Shown: piece after piece, positions 1 to 7,606 of the stretch | Numbering within the stretch: the stretch's first letter is position 1 | Layout: each line of letters starts with the position of its first letter | Source of the DNA: CAKUFA01 sp963627465 | Lineage (GTDB): Bacteria > Bacillota > Clostridia > Christensenellales > Aristaeellaceae | Length of the DNA: 64,000 nucleotides | Assembly: GCA_963627465.1 (NCBI GenBank) | Contig: CAVGBO010000013.1 | Span: 1 to 64,000 of the forward strand | Direction: 5' to 3' | The notes under the pieces: generated by a model | The model's input: the letters and a program-made list of their open reading frames with translations, nothing else | What the model was told of the DNA's origin: nothing | Database searches by the model: none | Position numbers and translations under genes: made by a program

Positions 1-192
1 CAAAGTGGCAAAGCCACTTTGTCGAGTTTTGCACTCACTCACTGGTCGAACGACTTCGTCGTTCTCCCGGCCGTTCGTTCGTGTAGGGAAGCAATCCTTC
101 GGATTGCTTCGAAAATCGCCGCACATGTCGCCGATTTCCGATCTAAAGTTGAAGGGCTTGCGAGCCCTCCAACGCCACCCTTGGTTTGTTGT
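1..192. repeat. Dispersed structured repeat, left copy (cut by window edge)
   Basis: This is one of two related copies; the other lies at 4641-4868 in the same orientation. It is built from successive hairpins: 1-21 (9-bp stem, loop AAA), 48-64 (GAACGA/TCGTTC around CTTCG), 88-110 (10-bp stem) and 149-172 (GTTG and AGGGCT pairing with AGCCCT and CAAC). The first hairpin of the other copy begins three bases further out, so this copy probably starts just left of the window. It lacks the extra inner hairpin of the other copy. Open frames cross it, but they look incidental because base pairing, not protein sequence, is what the two copies preserve. Confidence 0.85.
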
Positions 193-201
193 TAATCTGA
201 A

Positions 202-240
202 CGTGTCCTGCTTTCATGCAAAGCAGGACACGCTTTTTTA
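202..240 (+). terminator. Rho-independent terminator, plus strand
   Basis: A 12-bp stem (CGTGTCCTGCTT at 202-213 with AAGCAGGACACG at 221-232) is followed by CTTTTTTA. The T-run is on the plus strand, so it fits best as the terminator of a plus-strand gene left of the window. The minus-strand aepX stop lies at its edge and could use the same stem without a U-tract. Confidence 0.7.
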
Positions 241-1530
241 TTGATTCGGCAACAGGCCGAGGATTTCCTTAATGGACATGCACATGTCATTCACTTCGTA
301 GCTGCGGCCATGCTCCAGAATGGTCTGCGCCGTTTTCTGCATGGCAGGGAATGCGCTGCGAATCAGGTGGTTGGCATGGATCACCATGTTAATGCCATGA
401 GCCGCCAATTCATCCTCTGTGGTAGTATTGTAAGTCGTGGGCACTACTACAATAGGAGTCTTCGGGTCATCCTTGCGGAAAGCCTGACAGAAGGCGAAAA
501 TTTCATCCGGGGTTTTCTGCACAGAGTGAATCATGATGCCATCTGCTCCAGCCTTCACATAGGCGTGGCAGCGCTTCAGCGCATCTTCCTGTCCCATGCC
601 AAGGATCAGGCTTTCACACCGGGCAATGATCATGAAGTCCTTGGACTTCTGGGCATTCTTGCCGGCAGCAATCTTCTGGCAGAAGGCCTCAATATCATCC
701 TGCACCTGTCCTGCATTTGTGCCGAACAGGCTGTTCTTTTTCAAGCCCTTCTTATCCTCGATAATCACCGCAGACACGCCCAGCCGCTCCATGGTCTGCA
801 CATTGTAGACAAAGTGCTCGATCTGTCCGCCGGTGTCTCCGTCCAGCACAATGGGCTTTGTGGTGACCTCCATGATTTCCTCAATGGTGTTCAGGCGGCT
901 TGTCATGTCCACCAGTTCAATATCCGGCTTGCCCTTGGCCGTGGAATCGCACAGGCTGGATACCCAAATGGCATCGAACTGCCGTGTTCCGTTTACCGTC
1001 TCCACCCGAGTCTTTTCCACAAGCAGTCCGGTCAAGCCATCATGAGCTTCCATGACGCTGAGGCAGGGCTTATAGCTCAGCAGCTTTTTCAGCCGAGAAC
1101 GCCGGGTTTCCGGCAGGCTCAGCAGCTGATCCAGGGCAGACAGAGTTTCTTCCGTCGGCGTAACGGTATAGGGATACTCTACCAGCTCCCCATCCCATTC
1201 CTTCAGGGTTTCGATCACCTTCTGGCGGATGTTAGCCTGATAGCCCACCAACCAGTCATCCCCATGCACCACAATGTCTGGCTTCAGCTGGTGGAGAATG
1301 TCCGTATAATCCAAAGACTCCTGCACCACCACCCGATGAACCCCCTTCAGGGATTCAAACATGGCCTTCCGCTCCTCCAAAGGAAGCAGCGGGTAATGCT
1401 TGTAGGACGCAATGGCTTCATCCGTCAGGATGCCTACAGTCACTTCGCCCAGCTGTTCCGCCTTCTTCAAGATGTTCAGGTGGCCATTGTGCAAAATGTC
1501 CGTGCTGAAACAAATATAGACGCTCTTCAT
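238..1530 (-). CDS. aepX: Phosphoenolpyruvate mutase with N-terminal cytidylyltransferase-like domain
   Basis: The 430-residue protein has two domains. Residues 1-130 resemble the TagD/cytidylyltransferase fold, with HNGH near residue 15 as the HxGH nucleotide-binding motif. Residues 145-430 are a PEP mutase of the isocitrate lyase superfamily: VSSLCDS, LDGDTGG and EDKKGLKKN match the substrate and Mg-binding loops, and the EDKxG loop separates mutases from lyases. The enzyme converts phosphoenolpyruvate to phosphonopyruvate, the entry step of C-P bond biosynthesis. The start overlaps the upstream nucleotidyltransferase by 4 bp (ATGA), so translation is probably coupled. The role of the N-terminal domain is inferred; such fusions probably activate or transfer the phosphonate headgroup. 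Confidence 0.93.
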   Translation of the reverse strand: MKSVYICFSTDILHNGHLNILKKAEQLGEVTVGILTDEAIASYKHYPLLPLEERKAMFESLKGVHRVVVQESLDYTDILHQLKPDIVVHGDDWLVGYQANIRQKVIETLKEWDGELVEYPYTVTPTEETLSALDQLLSLPETRRSRLKKLLSYKPCLSVMEAHDGLTGLLVEKTRVETVNGTRQFDAIWVSSLCDSTAKGKPDIELVDMTSRLNTIEEIMEVTTKPIVLDGDTGGQIEHFVYNVQTMERLGVSAVIIEDKKGLKKNSLFGTNAGQVQDDIEAFCQKIAAGKNAQKSKDFMIIARCESLILGMGQEDALKRCHAYVKAGADGIMIHSVQKTPDEIFAFCQAFRKDDPKTPIVVVPTTYNTTTEDELAAHGINMVIHANHLIRSAFPAMQKTAQTILEHGRSYEVNDMCMSIKEILGLLPNQ

Positions 1531-2258
1531 GCGTTATGCCTCACTTCCCGGGCAAAGCGTGCGCAGACGCAGGCCTTGTCCTCCATGTTATCGATTTCGC
1601 TGCACAGCTGCCCCTTCACATCCATGGGATACAGGGGAATCTCCTGCCAAGCTGCGTTGAATGCATTTTCCGCATAGCATTTCACTTCGCCAGCGGCTAC
1701 GAATTTTTCAATCTCTTCCAGCCAGCGGTGGAAGTCCTTAGCCAGCCACTTATAGGCAGGCTGAGACGCAGCGCAGTCCGTACCGAATTGATCAATGCCG
1801 ATAGCCTGCACCCGTCCGTCAGTCAGTTTAGCCTTAAAGTCCTTCTCCGGCAGAGGCAGCGTGGTATCCACCACCACCGTGCTGACCGGGGCGTGAACCA
1901 GCTGGGACATGACCTCATTCGTCATGACCAAATCCCCGTGAAGGCTGATCACATCATGCCCCGCAAGGTTTTCCCGTGCCACGTACATGCTGTAGATGTA
2001 GTTTGTCTCCTCATACCGGGGATTGCTGACGTAAGTAAAATGGATGCCACTGTTCAGGCTCTCCAGATAATCCTGCAAAAGCTGTGCAAACGGACCTGTG
2101 GTCACCACAGCCTCCGTAATGCCATTTTCCCGCAGCAGACGCACCTGATGAGAAATGATGGTATCCTGATCATCCAGCATGGTCATACACTTGGGATGGG
2201 TCTTGGTCTCGTCCCCCATGCGTGTTCCTCTGCCGGAATTGAGCAGCAGTGCAATCAT
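1527..2258 (-). CDS. MobA/LicC-like nucleotidyltransferase of the phosphonate operon
   Basis: A 243-residue sugar-nucleotidyltransferase-fold protein. The N-terminus LLNSGRGTRMG is the G-x-G-T-R-M nucleotide-binding loop, and the lysine of HPKCM fits the conserved Lys about ten residues downstream. NYIYSMY matches the CTP:phosphocholine cytidylyltransferase (LicC) and phosphonate (PntC) group, in which the segment NxxSM is typical. The likely role is CTP-dependent activation of 2-aminoethylphosphonate or a related phosphonate for transfer to surface glycans. It overlaps its neighbours by 4 bp on both sides (ATGA), so it sits in the middle of a tight three-gene unit. Substrate is inferred from context. 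Confidence 0.85.
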   Translation of the reverse strand: MIALLLNSGRGTRMGDETKTHPKCMTMLDDQDTIISHQVRLLRENGITEAVVTTGPFAQLLQDYLESLNSGIHFTYVSNPRYEETNYIYSMYVARENLAGHDVISLHGDLVMTNEVMSQLVHAPVSTVVVDTTLPLPEKDFKAKLTDGRVQAIGIDQFGTDCAASQPAYKWLAKDFHRWLEEIEKFVAAGEVKCYAENAFNAAWQEIPLYPMDVKGQLCSEIDNMEDKACVCARFAREVRHNA

Positions 2259-3406
2259 GGCTGTTTCTCCTTCTCTGCTTCCATGACAAAGGACATGAAC
2301 GCATCTCGATTTTCTTTAGGCGTAGTGGTAGGCCGTCCCAGATTGCTCCGTGCCCCCAGTGCACAGCGCACTTCCAGGAAGCACAGGCACGCTGCATCCT
2401 TCATCTGCTTCAGGCTGCTGCGGAGGCTTGCTTCATCCTTGGCCGACAAGATCAGCAGATACCCGGCTGCCTCTGCAAGAGCGCAGAAATTCGTCTGCCC
2501 GCTGCACACCGGCATGCCACCCACAGTTTCATGGGCACCGTTATTGATCACCACATGCTTCATGTTGGGCAATTTTCTCTGCCCCAGCACGTCCATGGCA
2601 CCCAAGTGCATCACGGCCGCACCGTCCCCATCCAGGCACCACACAGTGCGGCTGGGTTTCTCCAGCGCAATGCCCATGGCAATGGAAGACGCATGTCCCA
2701 TGGAGCCTACAGTCAGGAAATCCTTTTGATGGCCTTCTTGACGTTTTTCCCGCAGTTCGAAGATTTCTCGGCTCAGCTTACCCGTTGTGGACACAACAAT
2801 GTCTTCGCTGTTCATCTCTTCCAGCAGGATTTCCGCCGCACGCTCCCGTGTCATGGGATAGGGATTGGCATAAACCGGCTTTGTCTCGCAGGTCAGTCCG
2901 CCCTTGCGAATCACCAAAGCGGCGGTATGCCCGGACTGCAGAACCTTCTGCGTCTCCGCAAACATGGCAGCAAAGTCTTCCTCTGTTGTTGTCTTATCGA
3001 TGATTTGATAGGGCACGCCCAGCAGCTCCAGCTGAGGCAGGGTAATCTTCCCCTGCTTCACATGCTGAGGCTCATCCTTCACCGAAGGTTCTCCCCGCCA
3101 GCCAATCACCAGCAAGCAGGGAATACCATAAACTTCTTCATCCATCAGTGAAGCCAGCGGATTCACTGCATTGCCTAGGCCGCTGTTCTGCATATAAACA
3201 AGGGCAGGCTTACCGGTTGCCAGATAATGCCCTGCCGCAAGGCCAATGGCGTTGCCCTCGTTGGCTGCAACCACATGATGGGAACCGTCCGTGCCAAAGC
3301 GTGCATACAGGGTATCGCACAGCCCGGCCAACTGAGAATCAGGAACGCCGGTAAACAGGTCAATTCCTGCCTCTTCACAGGCCTTCAGCAGTACCTTTGC
3401 ATCCAT
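2255..3406 (-). CDS. aepY: Phosphonopyruvate decarboxylase
   Basis: A 383-residue thiamine-diphosphate enzyme that decarboxylates phosphonopyruvate to phosphonoacetaldehyde, the step that pulls the unfavourable PEP mutase reaction forward. The N-terminal pyrimidine-binding half contains FTGVPDSQL and the catalytic Glu region VAANEGNAIGLA. The C-terminal half contains the ThDP/Mg motif, from GDGAAVMHLG to the NN near residue 290. Length is typical of the family. It is the first gene of the operon, with a good promoter at 3433-3461 and the ribosome binding site GGAGGAGGG upstream of its ATG. No transaminase or dehydrogenase gene for the next step is inside the window; it could lie to the left. 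Confidence 0.93.
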   Translation of the reverse strand: MDAKVLLKACEEAGIDLFTGVPDSQLAGLCDTLYARFGTDGSHHVVAANEGNAIGLAAGHYLATGKPALVYMQNSGLGNAVNPLASLMDEEVYGIPCLLVIGWRGEPSVKDEPQHVKQGKITLPQLELLGVPYQIIDKTTTEEDFAAMFAETQKVLQSGHTAALVIRKGGLTCETKPVYANPYPMTRERAAEILLEEMNSEDIVVSTTGKLSREIFELREKRQEGHQKDFLTVGSMGHASSIAMGIALEKPSRTVWCLDGDGAAVMHLGAMDVLGQRKLPNMKHVVINNGAHETVGGMPVCSGQTNFCALAEAAGYLLILSAKDEASLRSSLKQMKDAACLCFLEVRCALGARSNLGRPTTTPKENRDAFMSFVMEAEKEKQP

Positions 3407-3432
3407 CCGTTGCCCTCCTCCACTCGAAAAAG

Positions 3433-3461
3433 ATTATACGACGGAGGCAGGGTTTGGTCAA
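3433..3461 (-). promoter_or_regulatory. Sigma-A promoter of the phosphonate operon
   Basis: On the minus strand TTGACC (3461-3456) and TATAAT (3438-3433) are separated by exactly 17 bp. The -10 lies about 27 bp upstream of the aepY start. The element sits between lrgB and aepY, so the aep trio can be transcribed independently of lrgAB. Confidence 0.8.
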
Positions 3462-3485
3462 GCTTGGCAGGCATTCGGCAAGCCA

Positions 3486-4178
3486 TCACAGGAAATTCGC
3501 ATAAATGGTAGCGAACACCACCGTCATAACCCCGGCCACCGCAATGGACAGGCTGCTCATGGCGCCTTCCGTTTCGCCCAGCTCCATAGCCTTCACGGTA
3601 CCGATGGCGTGGGCAGAGGATCCCAATGCCACGCCCTTAGCAATGGGATCGGTAATGTGGAAAAGTTTCAGCACCGCCTCTCCGATGGCATTACCCAGAA
3701 TCCCCGTGATAATAATGGCCGCTGCGGTAATGGATGTATATCCCCCCAACTGCTCCGCCACCCCCATGCCGATGGCTGTGGTAACGGATTTAGGCAGCAG
3801 AGTCACATACTCGGCGTGCCCTATGCCAAACAGGGCACACAAGACAAGGATGCAGGTCACGCTGGTTATCACTCCGGAAAGGATGCCGCACAGCAATGCA
3901 CGGTAATTCTTCTTCAGCATATCCAGCCGCTCATAGAGGGGAATAGCTAGGCAAACCGTGGCAGGTGTCAGGAACTTGGACAGCATGCCTGCGCTGGACA
4001 GGTAGTCTTCATACTTCACGCCTGTCAGCAGCAGAACTCCCATGGTGAGCACAATGGCAATCAGCAAAGGATTCAACAAGGGCGAGCGAAAGCGCTTCTT
4101 CAGTGCCATGCCTGCCATGTAAGTGGCCAAGCTGAGTGCCAACCCAAAGAAGGAAGAACCGCTTAAAAATTCAATCAT
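3486..4178 (-). CDS. lrgB: LrgB/CidB-family membrane protein
   Basis: A 230-residue polytopic membrane protein of the LrgB (YohK) family. Diagnostic stretches are FLTPATVCLAIPLYE, LLPKSVTTAIGM and SSAHAIGTVKAMELG. In Staphylococcus and Bacillus the family acts with LrgA/CidA in murein hydrolase control, programmed lysis and, in several species, pyruvate or short-chain metabolite transport. It overlaps the end of lrgA by 8 bp, so the pair is translationally coupled. No LytTR or LysR regulator gene is adjacent, unlike many lrgAB loci. The specific substrate or lysis role here is unknown. Confidence 0.93.
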   Translation of the reverse strand: MIEFLSGSSFFGLALSLATYMAGMALKKRFRSPLLNPLLIAIVLTMGVLLLTGVKYEDYLSSAGMLSKFLTPATVCLAIPLYERLDMLKKNYRALLCGILSGVITSVTCILVLCALFGIGHAEYVTLLPKSVTTAIGMGVAEQLGGYTSITAAAIIITGILGNAIGEAVLKLFHITDPIAKGVALGSSAHAIGTVKAMELGETEGAMSSLSIAVAGVMTVVFATIYANFL

Positions 4179-4530
4179 GCTTCTTTGCCCCCTTTCGCTG
4201 CATCAGCTGGGTTACCCTGCCGCTGACTGCCATCACCGCCACCGTGGATACCACGATGATCACCAGCACCGGCAGCAAAATGGGCTGCAGCAGCCCCCAT
4301 GAATTCATCAGCCCCACCCCTGCCGGAATAAAGGTCAGGGACATGATGTCAATCAGGAACTTGCCCGTTCCCTTGACAGCCTTCAACGGGATAATGCCGG
4401 TGCACAAGCCCGTAAACAGAATCAGCAAACCGTAAATGCTGGCAGGCACCGGCAAGGGAATCAGGGCACTCAGCCCTTCCCCGATCAGCGATATAAACAG
4501 AATGATCAGAAACTCCATGATGTAGTGCAT
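4171..4530 (-). CDS. lrgA: LrgA/CidA-family holin-like protein
   Basis: A 119-residue protein with four predicted membrane helices and the CidA/LrgA signature LPVPASIYGLLILF followed by FIPAGVGLM. It is the usual partner of LrgB: small holin-like subunits in the cytoplasmic membrane. The ribosome binding site GGAGG lies 8 bases before the ATG, supporting the start at MHYIMEF. A promoter is recognisable at 4563-4591. Confidence 0.92.
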   Translation of the reverse strand: MHYIMEFLIILFISLIGEGLSALIPLPVPASIYGLLILFTGLCTGIIPLKAVKGTGKFLIDIMSLTFIPAGVGLMNSWGLLQPILLPVLVIIVVSTVAVMAVSGRVTQLMQRKGAKKHD

Positions 4531-4562
4531 GGTTTTCGCCTCCGCTGTATCAATCGTTGGGG

Positions 4563-4591
4563 ATTATACCGCAGGCATTTGCCAGCCGCAA
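4563..4591 (-). promoter_or_regulatory. Promoter of lrgAB
   Basis: Minus-strand TTGCGG (4591-4586) and TATAAT (4568-4563) are spaced 17 bp apart and lie about 33 bp upstream of lrgA. No LytTR-type repeat was recognised nearby. Confidence 0.75.
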
Positions 4592-4640
4592 GCCGATGAT
4601 CCGTCCACATATCTACCATTCCTGCCATGAATCAGTGCAT

Positions 4641-4868
4641 CGACAAAGTGGCAGAGCCACTTTGTCGAGTTTTGCACTCACTCACTGGTCGAACGGCTTC
4701 GCCGTTCTCCCGGCCGTTCGTTCATGTAATGAAGCGATTTCTTGCGAAATCGCACGAAAATCGCCGCACAGGAGCTTCGCCCCGTTTGAACGCCCCGAAG
4801 GGGCTCGCCGATTTTCGATCCAGAGTTGAAGGGCTTGCGAGCCCTCCAACGCCTCCTGGGTTTGTTGC
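4641..4868. repeat. Dispersed structured repeat, right copy
   Basis: This is a second copy of the 1-192 element in the same orientation. It has hairpins at 4641-4667 (12-bp stem CGACAAAGTGGC/GCCACTTTGTCG), 4691-4707 (GAACGG/CCGTTC around CTTCG), 4734-4753 (GCGATTTC/GAAATCGC) and 4825-4850. An outer stem CGAAAATCG/CGATTTTCG encloses an extra GCCCC-rich hairpin absent from the left copy. Several stem positions differ from the left copy with both partners changed, so pairing is retained. Reading frames through it are probably not genes. Confidence 0.88.
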
Positions 4869-4995
4869 CGGTCTACCTTCCTATCACGAATAAAGGTGTT
4901 TTGCATTGCCTTGTCGAATGTGTTTCTTTTGAGGCATTCTTTGCCGTAAAGAACAGGAAGATTTTTTCGATAGACGACCAGAAGGGAGACTCTTT

Positions 4996-5985
4996 ATGAC
5001 GAATATTGCAATTCTCGGTGCCGGCAGCATTGCCCGTGCCATGGCGAAAACACTGCGGGGCATGAAGGAGCAAGGCGAGGATGTTTGTCTGTATGCCGTT
5101 GCTTCCCGGGATTTGACCCGTGCTCAGGCCTTTGCCGATGTCGAGGGCTTCCAGAAGGCTTACGGTTCCTATGAAGAGATGGTTTGCGATCCGGCTGTGG
5201 AGCTGGTGTACATTGCTACACCTCATTCCCATCATGCCGCCCATGTGCGCCTGTGTGTGGAGCACGGAAAGGCCGTGCTATGTGAAAAGGCCTTCACTGC
5301 CAACGCCGCCCAGGCGCAGGAAGTCTTGACCCTTGCTGAAGACCGCGGAGTACTGGTGACAGAAGCCATTTGGACCCGGTACATGCCTTCCCGTGAGATC
5401 ATCCAGTCCTTCATCACCAAAGGTGCCATTGGCGAGCCTGTTTTGCTGACCGCCAATCTGGGCTACCCCGTTGCCGACAGGGAGCGGATCAAGCAGCCTG
5501 AGCTGGCTGGCGGTTCTCTGCTGGATCTGGGGGTTTATCCCCTGAATTTTGCCGCTATGGTCTTCGGCACGGATGTTGTGCAAGTGGAAGGCACATGCAG
5601 CAAGCTGCCCACCGGGGTGGATGAAACAGACAATATCACCCTGACCTTCGGAGATGGTCGGCAGGCACTGCTTTCCGCCTGCTGCTCCTGCCGGATGGAT
5701 CGCCGAGGCATGATTTACGGCACTACCGGCTACCTTGAGGTGGATAACATCAACAATCCTCAGACCATCACCCTGTATACGAAGGCAGACAACTATGCCC
5801 ATGGCACGGTATACCCTGTCCCCAAGCAGATTACGGGATATGAGTATGAAGTCATGGCCTGTCTGGATGCCCTGAAGAGCGGCCGCATTGAATGCCCCGA
5901 AATGCCCCATCAGGAGACGCTGCGCATGATGCGCCTCATGGATCAGCTGCGGTACAGCTGGGGCATTCGCTACCCCTTCGAGTGA
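4996..5985 (+). CDS. Gfo/Idh/MocA-family oxidoreductase
   Basis: A 329-residue NAD(P)-dependent dehydrogenase. The N-terminal Rossmann fold starts with ILGAGSIARAMA (GxGxxA). The EKAFTANAAQ segment carries the conserved Lys of the family (EKP-like, here EKA), and the C-terminal half is the alpha/beta substrate domain with GGSLLDLGVYPLNF. The closest recognisable subgroup is dihydrodiol dehydrogenase/glucose-fructose oxidoreductase-like, so a sugar or inositol substrate is likely but not assignable. GAAGGGAG precedes the ATG. It stands alone between the right repeat copy and the motor operon. Confidence 0.88.
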   Translation: MTNIAILGAGSIARAMAKTLRGMKEQGEDVCLYAVASRDLTRAQAFADVEGFQKAYGSYEEMVCDPAVELVYIATPHSHHAAHVRLCVEHGKAVLCEKAFTANAAQAQEVLTLAEDRGVLVTEAIWTRYMPSREIIQSFITKGAIGEPVLLTANLGYPVADRERIKQPELAGGSLLDLGVYPLNFAAMVFGTDVVQVEGTCSKLPTGVDETDNITLTFGDGRQALLSACCSCRMDRRGMIYGTTGYLEVDNINNPQTITLYTKADNYAHGTVYPVPKQITGYEYEVMACLDALKSGRIECPEMPHQETLRMMRLMDQLRYSWGIRYPFE

Positions 5986-6016
5986 GCATATTTTCCATTC
6001 ATCCATGCATGTGCGG

Positions 6017-6045
6017 TTTACATTCCCGGATGAATCATGTACAAT
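6017..6045 (+). promoter_or_regulatory. Promoter of the MotAB/ZorAB-like operon
   Basis: TTTACA (6017-6022) and TACAAT (6040-6045) have a 17-bp spacer and are followed at 6063-6069 by the ribosome binding site AAGGAGG. An 8-bp inverted repeat, ATTCATCC (5997-6004) and GGATGAAT (6028-6035), spans the -35 element and enters the spacer, so it could be an operator. Confidence 0.75.
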
Positions 6046-6080
6046 GCTTCTATTACCTCGTTAAGGAGGATCTGCTGCCC

Positions 6081-7604
6081 ATGAGTTCCCTTCAAGCATT
6101 GCTGCCCAATTTGGCAGATTACCTTGTTTATGCGGCCATTGCCCTAGTCACCCTCACCGGGCTGTTCAAATGTCTTGCACCCCTGTGGAGCACAACAGCC
6201 GCCCTGCGCCGTGCCATCCGCCGCCTGCAGAATGACGCCGGAAAGGATCGGGAAAAGCCTATTTGGCAGGAACCTCGCTTTATGGGGCGGCGGCTGAAAG
6301 GCTGCTGGCTTCGCTTCCTGCAAAATGCCGAGCAGCTGGATCGCCGTGGTCTGCCCTGCAATGTGGAGGACTACATCAACGATGACACGGTCACCCACGG
6401 TCCCGGCAACGCCACCCTGGCGGAGCTGATTCCCAGCCTGCTAACCTCCCTTGGTATCTTGGGTACGTTTATCGGCCTGATGCAGGGTCTGACCGGTCTT
6501 GATATGTCCGATGCCGCCAGCCTGATGAACGGCATTCCTGTGCTGCTGGACGGCATGCGTTTTGCTTTCGGCACTTCGGTAGCCGGTATTACATGCTCCC
6601 TGATTTTCAACATGCTGAACCGGATTCTGCAGGGCTCCAGCTATCGTGCCATTGACGACTTTGTGGAATCCTTCACCCAGCTTGCCATGCAGCGTCCCTT
6701 GGACAACGATGTGCAGATGATCTGCCAGAATCAGGATCGCAACAATATGCTTTTCAACGCCACAGATAGCCTGCCTGCCCAAATGGCCGACGCTGTGGAG
6801 CTTGCCGTAAACCGTGCCATGCAGCCTGTGACCCACTCCATGGATGCCTTCTTGGTGGGTGCTACCCGGGCACAGGTGGATGGAGTCGGCCGGATTGTCA
6901 ACAACTTTGTGGATCAGATGAACGCCTCTCTGGATCATCAGTTCCTGACCCTTGGACAAACCCTGACGGAAATCAACCAGAACCAGCTGACCGGGCTCAA
7001 GCGGCTGGAGGATTCCCTTTCCGCTGCCAACACCATCGTCCACGATGCCATGCAGCTGCATCAAATCAGTCAGGGCGTGACCAAGCAATTTGAAAGCTAT
7101 GTACAGAGCCTGAACGAAGCAGGCCGTCGGGATGCTCATTTCGAGGAAAGCAGTGCCCAGCTGCTGGAGAAGCTTCATGCCGCCGCCCAGCAGCAAAGCG
7201 GTGCCATTGCTTCCCTGCGCACCTGTCAGGATCAGCTGGCCGCCTCTTTGAAACAGTTTACCGACACCGGCAACAGTGCCGCAAACAGCCTGAAGAAGGC
7301 CGGCGATGCAGGAGCCGCTTCCTTCTCCGATGCTTCCCGCACCATGCAGGAGGCAAGCCGGATGCTGTCTTCCTCTTATCAGACTTTCGTAACCGATGTA
7401 GTGGAAGGCATGTCCCGATCCCTGGGATTGTTCGAATCCAATATGACCTCCGTGGTGACGGCGCTGTCCGATCAGCTGCAATCCGTTTCTCTTTCTGGTG
7501 CTTCGACTGCGCAAATCAGTGAAATGCAGAAGCTGATGACCTCCATGGCCGCCAGCCTGAAGAGTGCGGAGAAGAGCCTTGCGTCCCTCGCTGAGGAGGG
7601 CTGA
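6081..7604 (+). CDS. MotA/TolQ/ExbB-like proton-channel subunit with long C-terminal tail (ZorA-like)
   Basis: A 507-residue protein. The start is set at 6081, where TTAAGGAGG precedes the ATG; an upstream in-frame ATG has no such site. Predicted membrane helices are near residues 12-36, 114-136 and 157-178. The last two, LTSLGILGTFIGLMQGL and FAFGTSVAGITCSLIFN, are the MotA_ExbB channel signature. From about residue 190 the chain is a long Ala/Gln/Ser-rich helical tail, predicted cytoplasmic. This architecture, a five-fold channel subunit with a long tail, matches ZorA of Zorya defence and differs from compact ExbB/TolQ. Only 2 bp separate it from its MotB-like partner. Cargo and function are unknown. 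Confidence 0.85.
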   Translation: MSSLQALLPNLADYLVYAAIALVTLTGLFKCLAPLWSTTAALRRAIRRLQNDAGKDREKPIWQEPRFMGRRLKGCWLRFLQNAEQLDRRGLPCNVEDYINDDTVTHGPGNATLAELIPSLLTSLGILGTFIGLMQGLTGLDMSDAASLMNGIPVLLDGMRFAFGTSVAGITCSLIFNMLNRILQGSSYRAIDDFVESFTQLAMQRPLDNDVQMICQNQDRNNMLFNATDSLPAQMADAVELAVNRAMQPVTHSMDAFLVGATRAQVDGVGRIVNNFVDQMNASLDHQFLTLGQTLTEINQNQLTGLKRLEDSLSAANTIVHDAMQLHQISQGVTKQFESYVQSLNEAGRRDAHFEESSAQLLEKLHAAAQQQSGAIASLRTCQDQLAASLKQFTDTGNSAANSLKKAGDAGAASFSDASRTMQEASRMLSSSYQTFVTDVVEGMSRSLGLFESNMTSVVTALSDQLQSVSLSGASTAQISEMQKLMTSMAASLKSAEKSLASLAEEG

Positions 7605-7606
7605 AC

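Noticed and set aside
5..244. A 79-codon open frame through the left repeat, and similar frames at 4557-4893 sharing HSLTGRT and FSRPF
   Set aside because: The frames share sequence only because both lie in the repeat. Differences between copies keep hairpins rather than codons, and there is no ribosome binding site.
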